Source: Nematostella vectensis
Lineage: Eukaryota > Cnidaria > Anthozoa > Actiniaria > Edwardsiidae
Length of the DNA: 64,000 nt
NCBI RefSeq assembly: GCF_932526225.1
Contig: NC_064035.1
Location: 10,279,296-10,343,295 of the forward strand
Reading direction: 5' to 3'
This document shows positions 48,701 through 60,900 of this stretch, piece after piece. Below the pieces are notes generated by a model. It was given only the letters and a program-made list of their open reading frames with translations. It did not search any database and was not told the DNA's origin. Position numbers and translations under genes: made by a program. Every line of letters starts with the position of its first letter. Within the stretch, counting starts at the first letter, position 1.

Positions 48701-49137
48701 AGCTGCCAGACTGCGTTTATTTTATTCTGCCTGAAGAGACGGACCCACTTTTTTACGTATTTTAGAAAACCGTCTTCTGTTCCTAGGCTAGAAACACAGT
48801 TATCTTCAACTCACTCATGAGACCATTCCGAATCGTTACATAAGCTTAGAAGCTATCATGATAGCTATTAGAGGCCTAATTCACTGAGACAACCGTGCTC
48901 CACCTCTTCAAAAATAAGATGTCGTAATTGTGTTCTTGTTTTCTATTTCGAAGGTACTATTACCATAATTTCCCGGCCCTTGGGAGCCGCCCACGAGAGC
49001 CGGACCTCCCTAAGCGCAAGCCCGATCAACCTCGCGTCTCCTGTGATATGTACGAGCAAGGCAGCTGTCGCTGGTACGACGAATGGAATTATGACCACAT
49101 TATAGAGTACGTAGCCAATACGAGACAGCTCGTTTAA
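45768..49137 (+). CDS. Membrane-anchored prolyl 4-hydroxylase-like 2OG-Fe(II) oxygenase
   Basis: Four exons in phase: 45768-46038, 47378-47896, 48283-48541 and 48954-49137; 410 residues. The N-terminus is basic and followed by one hydrophobic helix at about 41-61 (TWMALLLIIGFSAGLAYVAF), the layout of a type II membrane protein facing the ER/Golgi lumen. The C-terminal oxygenase domain has His268 and Asp270 (YKSHTDC), distal His334 (LSLHDAK) and Lys344 (KGHKYIIQRW), plus the family signature ATILVYLQDVEEGGETDFP. Spacing matches collagen-type prolyl 4-hydroxylase catalytic domains. It lacks the peptide-binding region of the collagen alpha subunit. The likely reaction is hydroxylation of proline in secretory proteins, but the substrate is unknown. 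It ends with a Cys-containing tail (DMYEQGSCRWYDEW). Confidence 0.9.
47133..47246. mobile_element. Small foldback element in prolyl hydroxylase intron 1
   Basis: TTTCAGTGATATCCAGAA at 47133-47150 pairs with TTCTGGATATCACTAAAA at 47229-47246, with one mismatch. The approximately 78-bp interior shows further partial pairing (AAGTGGAATATC with GATTCCACT). It is MITE-like and noncoding. Confidence 0.6.
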
Positions 49138-49540
49138 GAACATTACTCGTATGAACTAGTGTATAGTCAGCAGTGCTGGTGAAGACAATGATTTCGCATG
49201 ATTTAAAACAAAGATCAAATTCCTTCATATTAACCAACAGACACGGCCTGTTTCGTGTCTGGGATTTTTATAGACACACAAACGTTTCTGTATAGATACA
49301 ATGGTTACAAACATTGAAAATATATAAAATGTATAAAAGAATTAAGTGTAAAGACATTTGATTGAAAAACTAAATGATGTCAATCGTCACAAGCGTACTT
49401 GATAAATTCCCAAAGTAAAATGAAAAATACTTATTAGCAGTGAAAGCTTATTCTTTCTTGTAGCCTACAATGTTTACACAGTAGTCGTATCTAGAATTAG
49501 CCCTTCCGTTACGTTTTTTTCCTTCGTTTCTTGGCGGTAC
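49138..49540. other. Convergent 3' spacer
   Basis: An AT-rich stretch lies between the stop codons of the prolyl hydroxylase and the transporter, presumably holding both 3' UTRs. No repeat or coding sequence is seen. Confidence 0.6.
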
Positions 49541-52500
49541 TTATGCCGTTTCTCTGCCTTGTCTTTCTCGTCTTGGTTGGTGTTGACTCCCAAAATGTCT
49601 GCTGGGAGAACCAAAAAGCTGGGGAAAAACCAGCATGTTACGGATTGTCATTGATGAAACAAAACTCCATTTATTGGAATTTATGCTATGCATAGCTAAC
49701 AAAAAGTATATTGCGAATATGTATACTATACGCCATTCTTCAAACATAAGGTTGGAAGATTCGTCAATGTGTGTAGTAGCTTGCGTCGCATCATGGGTAA
49801 CGAACAGGCAAGATCCCGGTTTTGAAAGCCATGTGAATTAAGATGTACCAAATAACACTCCTATAGTTTTCCTTTGTTCCCTACCAAATAACTTAAAGAA
49901 TTACGATAAATTAAGTTATTTGATACCCATGTGGTAGAAACACTGCAAAACGTTTTTAGTGGTACTTTAACTAATTATGCGATGCCTCTAAAACCTAAAC
50001 ACGAGTGAATTTCATCGCTGATTGGTGGGAGTATGAGTACAGCTTGCCTGCCTTGTCACGTTCTCTATCTTTATATAACAATGCTGATAAAAAGCACTCT
50101 CTGATTGGCTGGCGGGGGTAAGTTATTTATGGATAGATGCATGATTAACATCCAGATAACCGACCCCCTCGTGACCGAGAAAAAGTATGTTTTATGGAGG
50201 TGTCCGCTTAATGGATGCTTTATTTATAAAGTTTCATTGATAATCTAAAATCGCATTTCGAAAGTGTCTGTTATATAGGGGGTTTCCGCTTCATGTCCGT
50301 TATGTGCAGTTTGCACTGTATGGATCGTGCTACCAGTATCAAAATATAAATCAAGTATAGTCGAGTATAAACTCTGAGTAGTGCAAAACATGAGGGTACT
50401 TACAAAGTAGCACAAAGGATGATCAGGAATATTCCGGCGCTGATTACGAACACTAGCCCTGGAAATCCGAATCTGAGGGACATGGGGTAGATGTTGTTGA
50501 ATAGACTGGTTCCTACGAGCTCTCCTATTGTACTGAGGATTCCCACGACGGCAAACAGAGAGCCTGAGAAAGAACATCAATGAACTACAGAATCGAAAGT
50601 GCATTGGTACCTCTTGAGCCCTTATTGGCCACGCATTTGTTATTGTTTTCATTTAATATTGGAAGGCACAAAATGTATCCAAATCTCGAAATAACCAACT
50701 AAAATCAAAGTTTTATACATTATTTACCAAATTTAGTCGAAAATGTCGCATTGGCATCCCCAAATCCGCCGATTAGAATGGATGCTTTTCCTCATTTACT
50801 ACTTTGCTAGAATGACAAAATGGAGGCTAACAGAGGCTGTTCAAGGTGGCTCGATGATCGCTTTTGAACATATAGGGAGCCGCAGTAGGTTTCATCGCAT
50901 GCAAATGGTTGACTCTCAAAGCAGGTGCAACCTAGTGATTTCTCCCTGGAAACCACGCGCATGAGACAGCGTTAAGAACGCAGTTGTTGGAGGGGATGAG
51001 AGGGGGTGGATTTGGTAGTGACAACGAACGAGTTGAGCGCGCATCAAGATTGTATTGGGGTAAATCTGCCAGTGAAAAGACGTTAGTATTGAAAAATAAA
51101 ACTCGTTTTGAGCCTCCTTAAGCAACCACCTGTAAAATAACTGAAGGGGGTAAGAGGCCAAGTTTTTTAAAGTCACAGGGCCTTCTTTTATTTTCACATT
51201 GATAACGTTTCGAATGCGCTGATAACTTTGTTAAGCGACCGCTTGGTCGCTTTCGGTAGGTGGTCCCGGTGAATGCTGTTAGTGGCGCTACCAATTTCTC
51301 ACTCCATTTCCCTGTCTCTTTCCCGTACCTTGATCATCTTGGCTAACAATCTTAGAAGACATGTCGAGAAAGATAGGATCAGTGACTCCCCGAGCAAAGG
51401 AAACCGCAGGACCTGAGAACAAAGACGCATGCTTAGACCGTGAAATAGACTAAATAACCGACCGACTGATTTGTACCCTTAAATGAAGAGATCTCTGATA
51501 AACGCACCTAAGAACACCATCCACGTTCTATCAGAGAACGCAAACAGCAGCAAACCAGACATCACACTTATATACCCAACTCGGACGATGTTGAGCTCAT
51601 TTAAACACTTCTTGAGTAGCGAAATCATCACCGCTCCACCCAGACCACCAGTGAAGTACTTGTACGCCAGGTAATAGCCAATAAGACTCGGTGCCCAGCA
51701 AAGTGGCCTTAGCAATACGAAGAGCAACTGCGCAGTACCAGTTCCCACCGTTGCCAGGATATTAATACCAAGAAACGTGAGGATCATGTATAAGTTCTTC
51801 CTGCCGGCATCGTAATCTTTAGTGAATACTCGTATGAATACTTTGATGCTACTGGGATCAAATAATCGGACTTTGCTCTTGTTTTCGGGGATTCTCGTCT
51901 CCTCTAACAAGAATATGACGTATGCAAGGATCGCGCAAAGGCAGCCCAAAAGAAACCAAACGGGAATCTTAAAGCCGAAGTTATTGATCCACAATCCACT
52001 GGTTAGTTGGCTGACTGTTCCAGCTATGAACATTGTGAACTGCATGACCGCTGAAATGTCAAAAATAAGAAGAACAGCTTTTATAGAAATACACAAGAAA
52101 CCTTTATAGAAATACACAAGAAAGGTGGGAATTTTAATTTGGAACCGCATCCTGGTTGCCAAGGAATACAGGGCGGATCCAGAAGTTTAAAAAGGGAGGG
52201 CCGAAGCAAAAGTTTCAAGAAAGGGGGGCCGGACTTACTGTTCTTCCTTATATTTTTTGTATATTTCTTGTTATTTTTAAGCCAAATGTCTGAAAATAGG
52301 GGGCGGTACTTTTCATCAGCGTGTTTGTTGGCAAGGTACCTACGTCGTACTTTTTATCAGCGTGTTGTGTGGTACGGTACTTACGTGGTCCTTTTTATCA
52401 GCGTGTTTGGTGGTACGGTACTTACGTGGTCCTTTTTATCAGCGTGTTTGGCGGAACGATGGTATGGTAGTATTGTACCTACCAGGTACGTTTTATCAGC

Positions 52501-53686
52501 GTGTATGTGTGTGTGTGTGTGGGAGAGGGTGGGGGGGTGGGGGGGAGTTCGTTTAACCATTTAGCGGACCATTTTCTTATAGGTAGCTCGTCCTAGCGCG
52601 CAGTGGTACTCAAAAGTATTCCAGGTCAAGTGGGGGGAGGTTGCTCCGAATCTCCCGAAACCCCCCCCCCCCCCCCCCCCCCCGGTTACGGGCCTGTGCC
52701 GGCCCTATTCTTTCACGGAAACAAAGTGAGGAATTTGTCTCAGACAATATATAACAAAATTGAGCCAAAGCTTTCCGATCACTGTGCTGTCTTGTTACTG
52801 AGTTTTGTCCATCCCCACGGCTACGGAATAAAAACCATGGGCCAGGACAATCCAGGCAAGTCCAGGGTTTGTTTGGTTTGGGATTCTAGCCCTAGACCTT
52901 ACCATATCGAAATCCAAGTCTTTCCGGACTCACACTATCAGCAATGTAAGACATCACGGACAGCAAAATGGTATTGATACTGCCAGAAAGACCATTTATG
53001 AAAGCGCCTACAATCATAGTCCAGAGAGGAAGCTTCAGGTGCAGAATAAGTAGGGTGAGTATCGTCTCTACCATTGCCCCCGTGAGAGCGATTACCAGCC
53101 CAGGCTTACGGCCTTTCTTATCCGTGTAGGGCCCCATGAAAGGCGCGATGAAGAATGTTGTCATAGTTGCCGCTATGATGTAATAGAGAATAAGACTTGA
53201 CGTCTCAGTTTGTACCTGTGAAGAGCAAACCAAAAATGGGGGCACGAACCAAAAGTGAGCTGTAGGACAAGCAAAATACGGTATCGCGCAACATAATGAT
53301 ATTGTATAGTCGTAATAAAAATCGGGCAGATAATTGCGCTCTGAGGCGCGCGCATACGGTACAGAACCTAATTAAGCACCTGTAAAAGTATACTTGTTGA
53401 ATCTATGTTAAGACTTTTACTGATTATTACTGATTTTGTACACTACCTCTATTTCCAGTAGTTTTAGCCGATCATCGGTCGCGTTCCCATGATTCTCAGC
53501 GCCACACCCTTCCTCCCCATTAGTAAGATTCATGTAGGGAAAGCCTTTGTCTTCGCTGATGCGCGAATAGATGTAGATGTTCATAATAGGGATCATCTTG
53601 AACACCCAGACGAAGTATATGAACACGACAGGTTCCACGCCGAGCCTCTGCCTTAACGCCTTGATAGCATCACGCTTACACTCCAT
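49541..53686 (-). CDS. SLC46-like major facilitator transporter
   Basis: Six coding exons in phase: 53686-53447, 53215-52903, 52050-51508, 51412-51329, 50563-50404 and 49598-49541; 465 residues. The ATG lies directly after an acceptor (TGTTGCAG), so the 5' UTR is spliced. Hydrophobic segments match a 12-helix major facilitator. The loop GPYTDKKGRKPGL is the family's loop 2-3 signature, and VEPVVFIYFVWVFKMIPIMN fits helix 1. NLTNGEE near the N-terminus is a likely glycosylated outer loop. Overall order resembles SLC46, the proton-coupled folate and heme transporter family and its lysosomal relatives. Substrate is not predictable here. The tail ends in a basic stretch (QPRRERQGRETA). The acceptor of the last exon has two in-frame CAG choices 3 bp apart (49598 or 49601). 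The intron between exons 2 and 3 hosts a mobile-element-like insertion. Confidence 0.87.
52155..52705. mobile_element. Dispersed element with internal 41-bp array, in transporter intron
   Basis: It starts GGGCGGATCCAGAAGTTT with purine-rich sequence. It then has about five units of GGTACTTACGTGGTCC plus TTTTTATCAGCGTGTTTGG (about 41 bp), a short GT tract, and ends in 23 C (52661-52683) followed by GGTTACGGGCCTGTG. The poly-C plus GGGCCTG-like end resembles the fragment at 42035-42230. On the transporter strand each array unit carries GTAAGTACC. No transposase frame is seen. Confidence 0.55.
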
Positions 53687-56600
53687 CTGCAACATTGAGG
53701 AATAAAATGATAGAAAAACCTTTTAATTTGAATGTCATATTTGTGAACCCTATCGTTTCTGTTTGTTGGTCCCGATAATTGCCTAATTGCCTTGAAGGTC
53801 ACTTTCTCCCTAACCCTACATGAAGTACTGCTGGTACTGATCCCTGGGTCATCCATGACGTACTGTAGTGCCCTAGAAACACCCTGCGGTTACCGACCAA
53901 ATCTACCCTCAGGGAACCGACCAAATATTTTGTTTTGCTATTCAACATCCCATATATTCGGACTGTTTCAAGTGCAGACATCTTTTGGCTAGCGGCAATC
54001 AAACGTAACGACACACGGGGCAAGCCGCGCATCGAAAAGGGGCATTGGGACGAGGTTAGTTTTCAGAATTCCTCTACCCCCCCCCCCCCCCCCCTCTAGA
54101 GTTTCCTGAATATTCCCTTTGTGGTACAACCTTAGGACTGAATATGGCCATTAATCGTAAATGCAAACATTAGCTCACGTAGAAACGTAAACATGAGAAA
54201 ATCAACATAGCTGGCAGCTCATGAACATAGAATAATCTCCCATGATCGGATCTTGAATTACTGTATGATTACAGTAATTATAACTATATGCAGAACCGGG
54301 GCAGTTTTCTTCTTTTCAAAATTCGCCGATTCCATTTATCTTTAATAGAAGAGGTGTAAGAATTCCGATCTTACTCGAGTCTTGACCGCGCTTGTATTGT
54401 CAAGTAGTCGCTTTGCCGCCAGCCTTGTTGGCGTCATCTTTCAATTATTCTGCGGGCCATAAGCTTTGAAAAACGTAATCCTTTTAAAATGGCTATAAAT
54501 CGGAAGATTTCTTGCACAATTTATCATTTTCTCGATGCCATAATGTGTACAAGGGTGGTATTACAACCCATTACAACAAAAATCATTACAGGATTTTGTG
54601 CAGACAGACACAATGCCCTGCCCCTTTAGTGAAGATACTGGGTAACGCGGTCATTTTCATACAAACCTACCTTTGCCCTTTTGAAAAATAGTATTATCTT
54701 GTCGTTAGGTTGCTTGGAGTGTGTGTTAACCGCTTAGTGTCCGTGTGAATTTTGCATTGGCGCTACCTTGATGCTTTGTTTTGCATTGAAACAGTACTTA
54801 GAGAAACCCTACACTACTGACATCAATAGGACAATATCAAGTTCTTTAGCCTCGTGACCTTATCCGTTATTTTGCTTGTCTTAAAAGTCAGCTTGAAAAT
54901 CTTTGAGAACAAACAAATAGAAATACCTTAATTGCAGCTTAGTTACAAAGCTTACGTAATGGCCAGCACATTGTCTTCGGTGAGTACCCGAATTTCTTAT
55001 GCCAGTAAAAGTACGCCTCCTATCCCCAATTGTTTTTAATCTCTCGCTAAATAGTTGGTCCCTCCTGTGGTGCCTTGCTTCGCCCTTGTTACTGAATGTC
55101 AGAGATTATGGCCGTGGTGCAGGGGGAGTCGTCCATCGTGACCTCTACAAGTGTTCGGCAACGGTGAGTGGACCAAATATGTTTTTGAAATCATCGAATC
55201 AAACGTTTGCTAAATGCATCTGCCAAGCAAGGCGACTAAAAAATAATAAAGCTTTTGGATCGCTTAGAGTCTTGTCTTCTGTATAAATAGACAATAAGGG
55301 ACGGAAAAGTTAAAAAGTGATGAAAATGATGGCCGATTTTTTTAAAAAGTGATGAAAATGATGGCCGATTTTTTGTCTGCTCGGATTTTTGTGTTCGGAA
55401 GCCTCAGGTTTGATTTCATTTTCTTACTGCACTTTGCCTTTCCCCTTCCCAACTCAAGTGGTTGATTGTCGTTGCATTTTAAGGTAACCGGGCATGGCAA
55501 GAGGATCTTTTTTCTTCATTAGAATATGAGCAAGCACCGTCGTATAACAACGTCTACAAATTGCAAAGCTTATTGCGCTATGGCCTCCAGCTGTTAAAGT
55601 AGTCGGGTGTAATAACCCTTTCACTCCTGGTACTTTTGAGCAAAATTGCAAGAAAAACAGACTGAAAACAGAACCCCCTCTCCCTATTTCAAGTCCAACA
55701 CTACCAGAAGCTACCGCTGACCCAAGACGGTATGCCTCGAAGTTTCCAACAATGCACTGCGGTGCCTTTTCTGTCTAGCGACGGCACTGCCACAGCCTTT
55801 ACAGCCAACAGTTTTGCTGGTGATTTTCTTAAGAAATACAGCTTTTTCACATCTGGAGAGTGCCTTAGGACATCCTGAAGTCTAATTGGGCATAATTAAT
55901 GCTGTTACGGATGTTTGCACGCTGAGGTGGATAAACCCTTGTTTGGGAGACACCGAAAGAGAAAGGAATTTTCTAGTGGATGACCTCATACTCTTCAATG
56001 TGGAACATCTTTGCTACCCAACCTTATTCAAAAATTGTTTTCCGGCTTATTCTGTGTTCCTTGAACCTGAAAATGTTTTTTTTTGGCTTTTGGGCAAAGA
56101 GACTTATAAAAAACTGTTACGATTATGGGGGAGGAGTTTGCCTGCCTCTCTGTGAAGGTGTTTCCAAGACTCCCATGATTCAGTGCAGGCATGCAATATA
56201 GCCTAAAGATGGCGACTCGCTTCTAATGGAGGTCTTAGCATTGATTATTGTGGCTGATGGCTGCATAATGGGACCTGACGGAGCGCAATAAAGGTATCTA
56301 TTTGTGACTTGATCTGTGTTCGCTTGTCTTTGTTTGAAGGTGGGAATTTTGTGTCTTTTTTGGTAATGGTCAGAAATCAAGGTTGATATTTTGACAATTG
56401 AGGTAGGGTATAAAATTCTTACCAACCGCTATCTCTTAGGTGGTGTTTTATACCCCCTTAGGAGATTTTTTCGACTCTTTTATCTTTTATGGGTTTTCAC
56501 GCCCGGGAAGAAGTAATTTTTCCGATTCTGCTATCTTTTAAGGTATCTCACGCTAAATGATGGCCCAATCGCTCGAAACGTATTTTACAATAAACCACAA

Positions 56601-57649
56601 GTCAACTGATTGGTTGATACTTAGCTTTATTGTCGGTAACATAGAATACAAGATCCGTCAGCCAATTAAAACGGGCATTGTTTTTTAATGCTAACTCTAA
56701 GGGTTAAAAATGCCTTCGACCACACACAATGTGCTATCTCAAAAAAAAACCAACGCCTTTAGTGCGATCCCTTAGGGTCGAGCACCCCCGTCTGTTTTTC
56801 TCGTCCCCCCCCCCCCCCCCCGGTAATGGAGTCAATTCTATTACATTGCTTGGATGCGCTTTTGAAGGTCGTCTATGCCTTGGATGAATCCATGAGTATC
56901 CGGTCTGGAGATGTCTAGTTTGCATTTTTGACGTTTTGGAGTTGTTATAATACATTGATTGTATAAATACATTGCATTCTATGTGATCTCGTCTCTATTG
57001 GTTCTCACAAATACTATGCTCAAGAAAATTTCTCTTCTTTTACGATGCGAAAACTATTACAAGCCACCACTCACCAGTGTGCACTTGTGATACAGGCCAA
57101 AGCACACGTAAGGACAAGCGGATAAAGATACACCCTCCTATCTTCCAACGATCGCTTGCCCTAGCTAAGCGCCTGAACAGATTACATTCTGCCATGAACA
57201 AAAAACAAGTTGTAATGGGACGGGCGCTTGTCCCAGTCTTGAATTTGAATATCAATCAGAATCGTTCTTTGTGTGCATATCAAACATATTCCCCACGGAT
57301 AGTGTCCTTCGTATGTATTGCCTTATATGGGCATAGATGCCCATATTTAGAAGAGCTAAACTTTTCCCGCTCCCTGATCTCCAGAAAACATGGTGAAAAA
57401 TACTCATTCCTGTTAATTTGAGACTCGCGGCAAAAATTATTAAGCAAAACTTGCTCGCTTGGTCAAATCTTTTTCTTGCTAATCCTATAAACTTCTTAGA
57501 CCCAGGCCTCCAAGTGATTGACCGAGCGGGTTTTAAGGTCACCAAAATATTGATATGCGACAGACCCACAACGAGAATTCTACTAGTTACTGGGCCAGAG
57601 ACCGTTAAGACAATAGACACGCTGTCAATCAAATTAACACACTTTCTTT

Positions 57650-57910
57650 CAAATTGACGCACTGAATTTTGCAGTAATTGGCGCGCTTTTATAATAATTG
57701 ATGCACTTTATTGTAATTAATGAAATTGAGACCCTGGTTATACACTTGACGTGCTTGTTATAAAATTATTGCCTTTTGTAACAAGACTGGAATAGTACTG
57801 GAACGAAATTTAAGATAATTGACGCACTTTGTAATAAAATTGACAAACTTTGTGTAGTCCCCTTCGCAGTACTTGGCACACTTTCTTGTGAAATTGTTGA
57901 ACATAACCAA
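57650..57910. repeat. Degenerate tandem repeat around AATTGACGCACTTT
   Basis: Variants of AATTGACGCACTTTGTAAT recur about ten times at irregular spacing. The unit is short and strongly diverged. Confidence 0.6.
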
Positions 57911-60900
57911 AGCAAAAGAACTTGACAAAAGAAATATGACACACTTTAAGAAATATAATTAGACTCTTTGAAATTTCCTTGTTAGCGATAACAATAGTAT
58001 AATCAAGGGCACTCATCGACCATTTTCGGTCAAATATCTGTTCGGAAGCAAGGTCACCTACGGATTTCGGGGTCGGCCTAGAAATGTCTACTTTTTTCGG
58101 CATTTGTATTTCTAGATCACCTATGTTTCTCGGGAAGAGAGCTGGATCACCTATGTTTTTCGGAGTTGCTTTTGTTACCACCATCACCATTTTCGGGAGA
58201 TTTTTACGTCCGACATGCTTTAAAAAAGGAACCATAGTATTTTCGGGAGCGAGTATACAAGGGGCATTACCTAGAAATTTCTCTTAAGGATCTTAGAATC
58301 GCTAGGAGTTTCGGATGCCTCGGGACTGAGTAACTAGATTTTTCGGATGGCTTTTATTTCGCCTAGCAAATCCGAACAGATAAAAAATATCTAGAAAAGC
58401 TCTATATTGTATTAAAATGACTGCAAACGAATACAAACGGTATCTTAACTCATTTTAGGTCGGTTGTGAAATTTTCGTCGTTGGGTGCCCTATAGCAGAA
58501 TATTATTATGACTGCTACTTTTACTTTAACTTGAGCAAGAATTGATAAAGGTGGTTCTTGAATGTGGTTCTTATACACACAAGATTTTATCATACTCAAC
58601 AAAAGCTTAATTTTCTTCCCAACTAGAATTGCCCGGTAATTGAGCAATATATTTGTTTCTTGAGTGTCAAACGTGACACTTTTTCCTTCTCTGTCGTGAG
58701 CCTGTACCCTATGTATCGGAATTACTTGCATACCTTTGCTACTGGCTCTTCCGGCCACAAGTAATCCCTCTCTAGATAAAAGTAACATTTCCCAAAGAAA
58801 CATAATTAATTAATGTCATTAAACAATCTACGAGGATGATCATTGGCTTGTTATTAGAGGATGCGCGTCCAGATAGCACTAATCTCATCACAGTCAGATC
58901 TGTGCCGTCGCTGAATGAGAAGTTCTATCATTTGGTGTGCCTGCGGTTGGTATCGGTGGGAAAACGCAGCAATAACAAGCGGTCTTTACTGGCCGCAATA
59001 ACGCAACGGAAAAAGAGGCAGAATTTCGAGTAGTGAAGCTATATCCGTCTTTGAATCACAGCTGTATATGCTTAAATATGTCTTTTGAGGGCTATAACGG
59101 AACACGCAAGTTATTTATATGTAATGGATTTAAATAAATAAAATTCTCAGACTGTTCTCATTTTTTAGGCATGTGCGCAGCCGGTGTTCTCAGCGAGTTA
59201 TCAGCGTACATCAGCCACACGACTCAATTTGACTCTTTGAAGAATAGTTCAACCTCCGACAACAAGATCATTCACAAATGGCTTACCAGCTTCTACAGAT
59301 AACGTCCCAATTACTCCCGGGGGTGTTGACCCAGAGTTGCTGTGGAACCGAATAATGAAAACATAACATGACCTGATGCTTTCGCGCCTTTCATTGAAGC
59401 TTATCAGGGTCGAGTGCTTGGGTTAGGACATTTCTGCTGTCTCGTTTTGGTAGACGTAAAAGAGTAATTTTTGTAGACGTAAGAGTACATCGTGTGAAAA
59501 GCTACAAGTTCCAGTGTATATTTTATTAATGGACACCCTCAAGTGTATGAACATGCGTTACGTTTTATTTTAATCTTATAACTTAGTCAGATATATCAAG
59601 GTGAATGGCGTTGGTGTATGGCTTGGTCCACCTGGTCTTCCTCAGTGCAGCCGTTCTGGACTCGTCACGCTAAGCGGCGCTTGAGCCCCAGCTGCGAGAG
59701 AGACTATGGTCGACCCCGACCACCCATTAAAAAAAGCAGATAATATTTAAAGGGGCTGTGTAAGAGGTTTTTGGGGGCCACGCACTCCGCAGCATTAGGA
59801 AGCGGTGAGCTAGCTTGAGAAATCCCAAGTAAGCCTGTAGTTTCCTTGGATATGCGCCTGATATCAGAGCTTTTAGCATAGCGCAGAAAAAACTTCCAAT
59901 CAATGCGCCAGCTATATGCGCAACTACTGACACGCTGAGGTTTAAGGTCTCTTGGAAACACCATGGAAGAACAGTGCACGAGGCTGGCGCAGTTCCCAGT
60001 AAATCTATCGCACGAAGGCGATTTTCCTCATCACGCAATAACTACGATAGCCAATTTTACACATCACAGCTCGATACAAAAGAACCTGAGATACTAATCA
60101 TATATGCTCCCCAAAATAAAATTGACCTTTTATGTCAAGGCCGGCAACACGCAAAATGAGGGAATCAGAACTAAAGCGACCACGATACGCTTTTAAAGTT
60201 ACGGCTACTGCCTGCCTCGCGTATGCCCCGAGGTGTCTTACTTAGATCCTGCACTCTTGTGATCTCCCTAAGATCTTTCCGATAAGTCTATTAGACGAAG
60301 TCGTGGTGATTGTGACCAGAAAAAAACACCGGAAATCAGCGTTACTTTTGCTCAAAACAGTCGTCGATCCTGATTGGTCCCAACACAATACGAGGAGCAA
60401 ATTCAATTACGACTATTAATTACACCAGCCCTCAGCCAATTACTGTCAATTGAGGGCTAGAGTAGCTGAGATTATGCATCACACAAGAAAAGTCCTGTAG
60501 GAAGACAGCATAGTGACCCTTCAGCGCGCACCACATCGTCCGCCTTCCTGATCGGGACGATATTGGAAATTCCCTTTTCACGTGCACTTGAAGAACTGCT
60601 CAGAGAGTCAGGGGGAGTGTGTTCCATGTATCACTGATTGATCGATATATGTCGGCTTAAAGAAGGCTTATTAGACAGTGCGTAGACGTCGCAAAGGCTC
60701 GCGTTATCTACAAGGACTTGGGTCTAAACTTTCAAGGGAGCACTGTCGTTAATTTGTTAGCAACGACATCAACTGCGTATTGACGAGAGGGTGAAGTATT
60801 CGCCCGTCTCATTCGCCCGTCTTGAGCCAAATTTGTACCAGAAGTTCACCCTCAAACCTTAAGGTATGTTTAATTCTAATTCGTAGTGGGTATTTCTGCG

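Noticed and set aside
52139..52564. 141-residue + strand frame
   Set aside because: It lies in the mobile-element-like insertion and reads its 41-bp array; no transposase or other domain is seen.
57077..57662. Overlapping 114- and 136-residue frames on opposite strands
   Set aside because: No recognisable domain, and mutual overlap on both strands suggests chance open frames; no splice or start context supports either.
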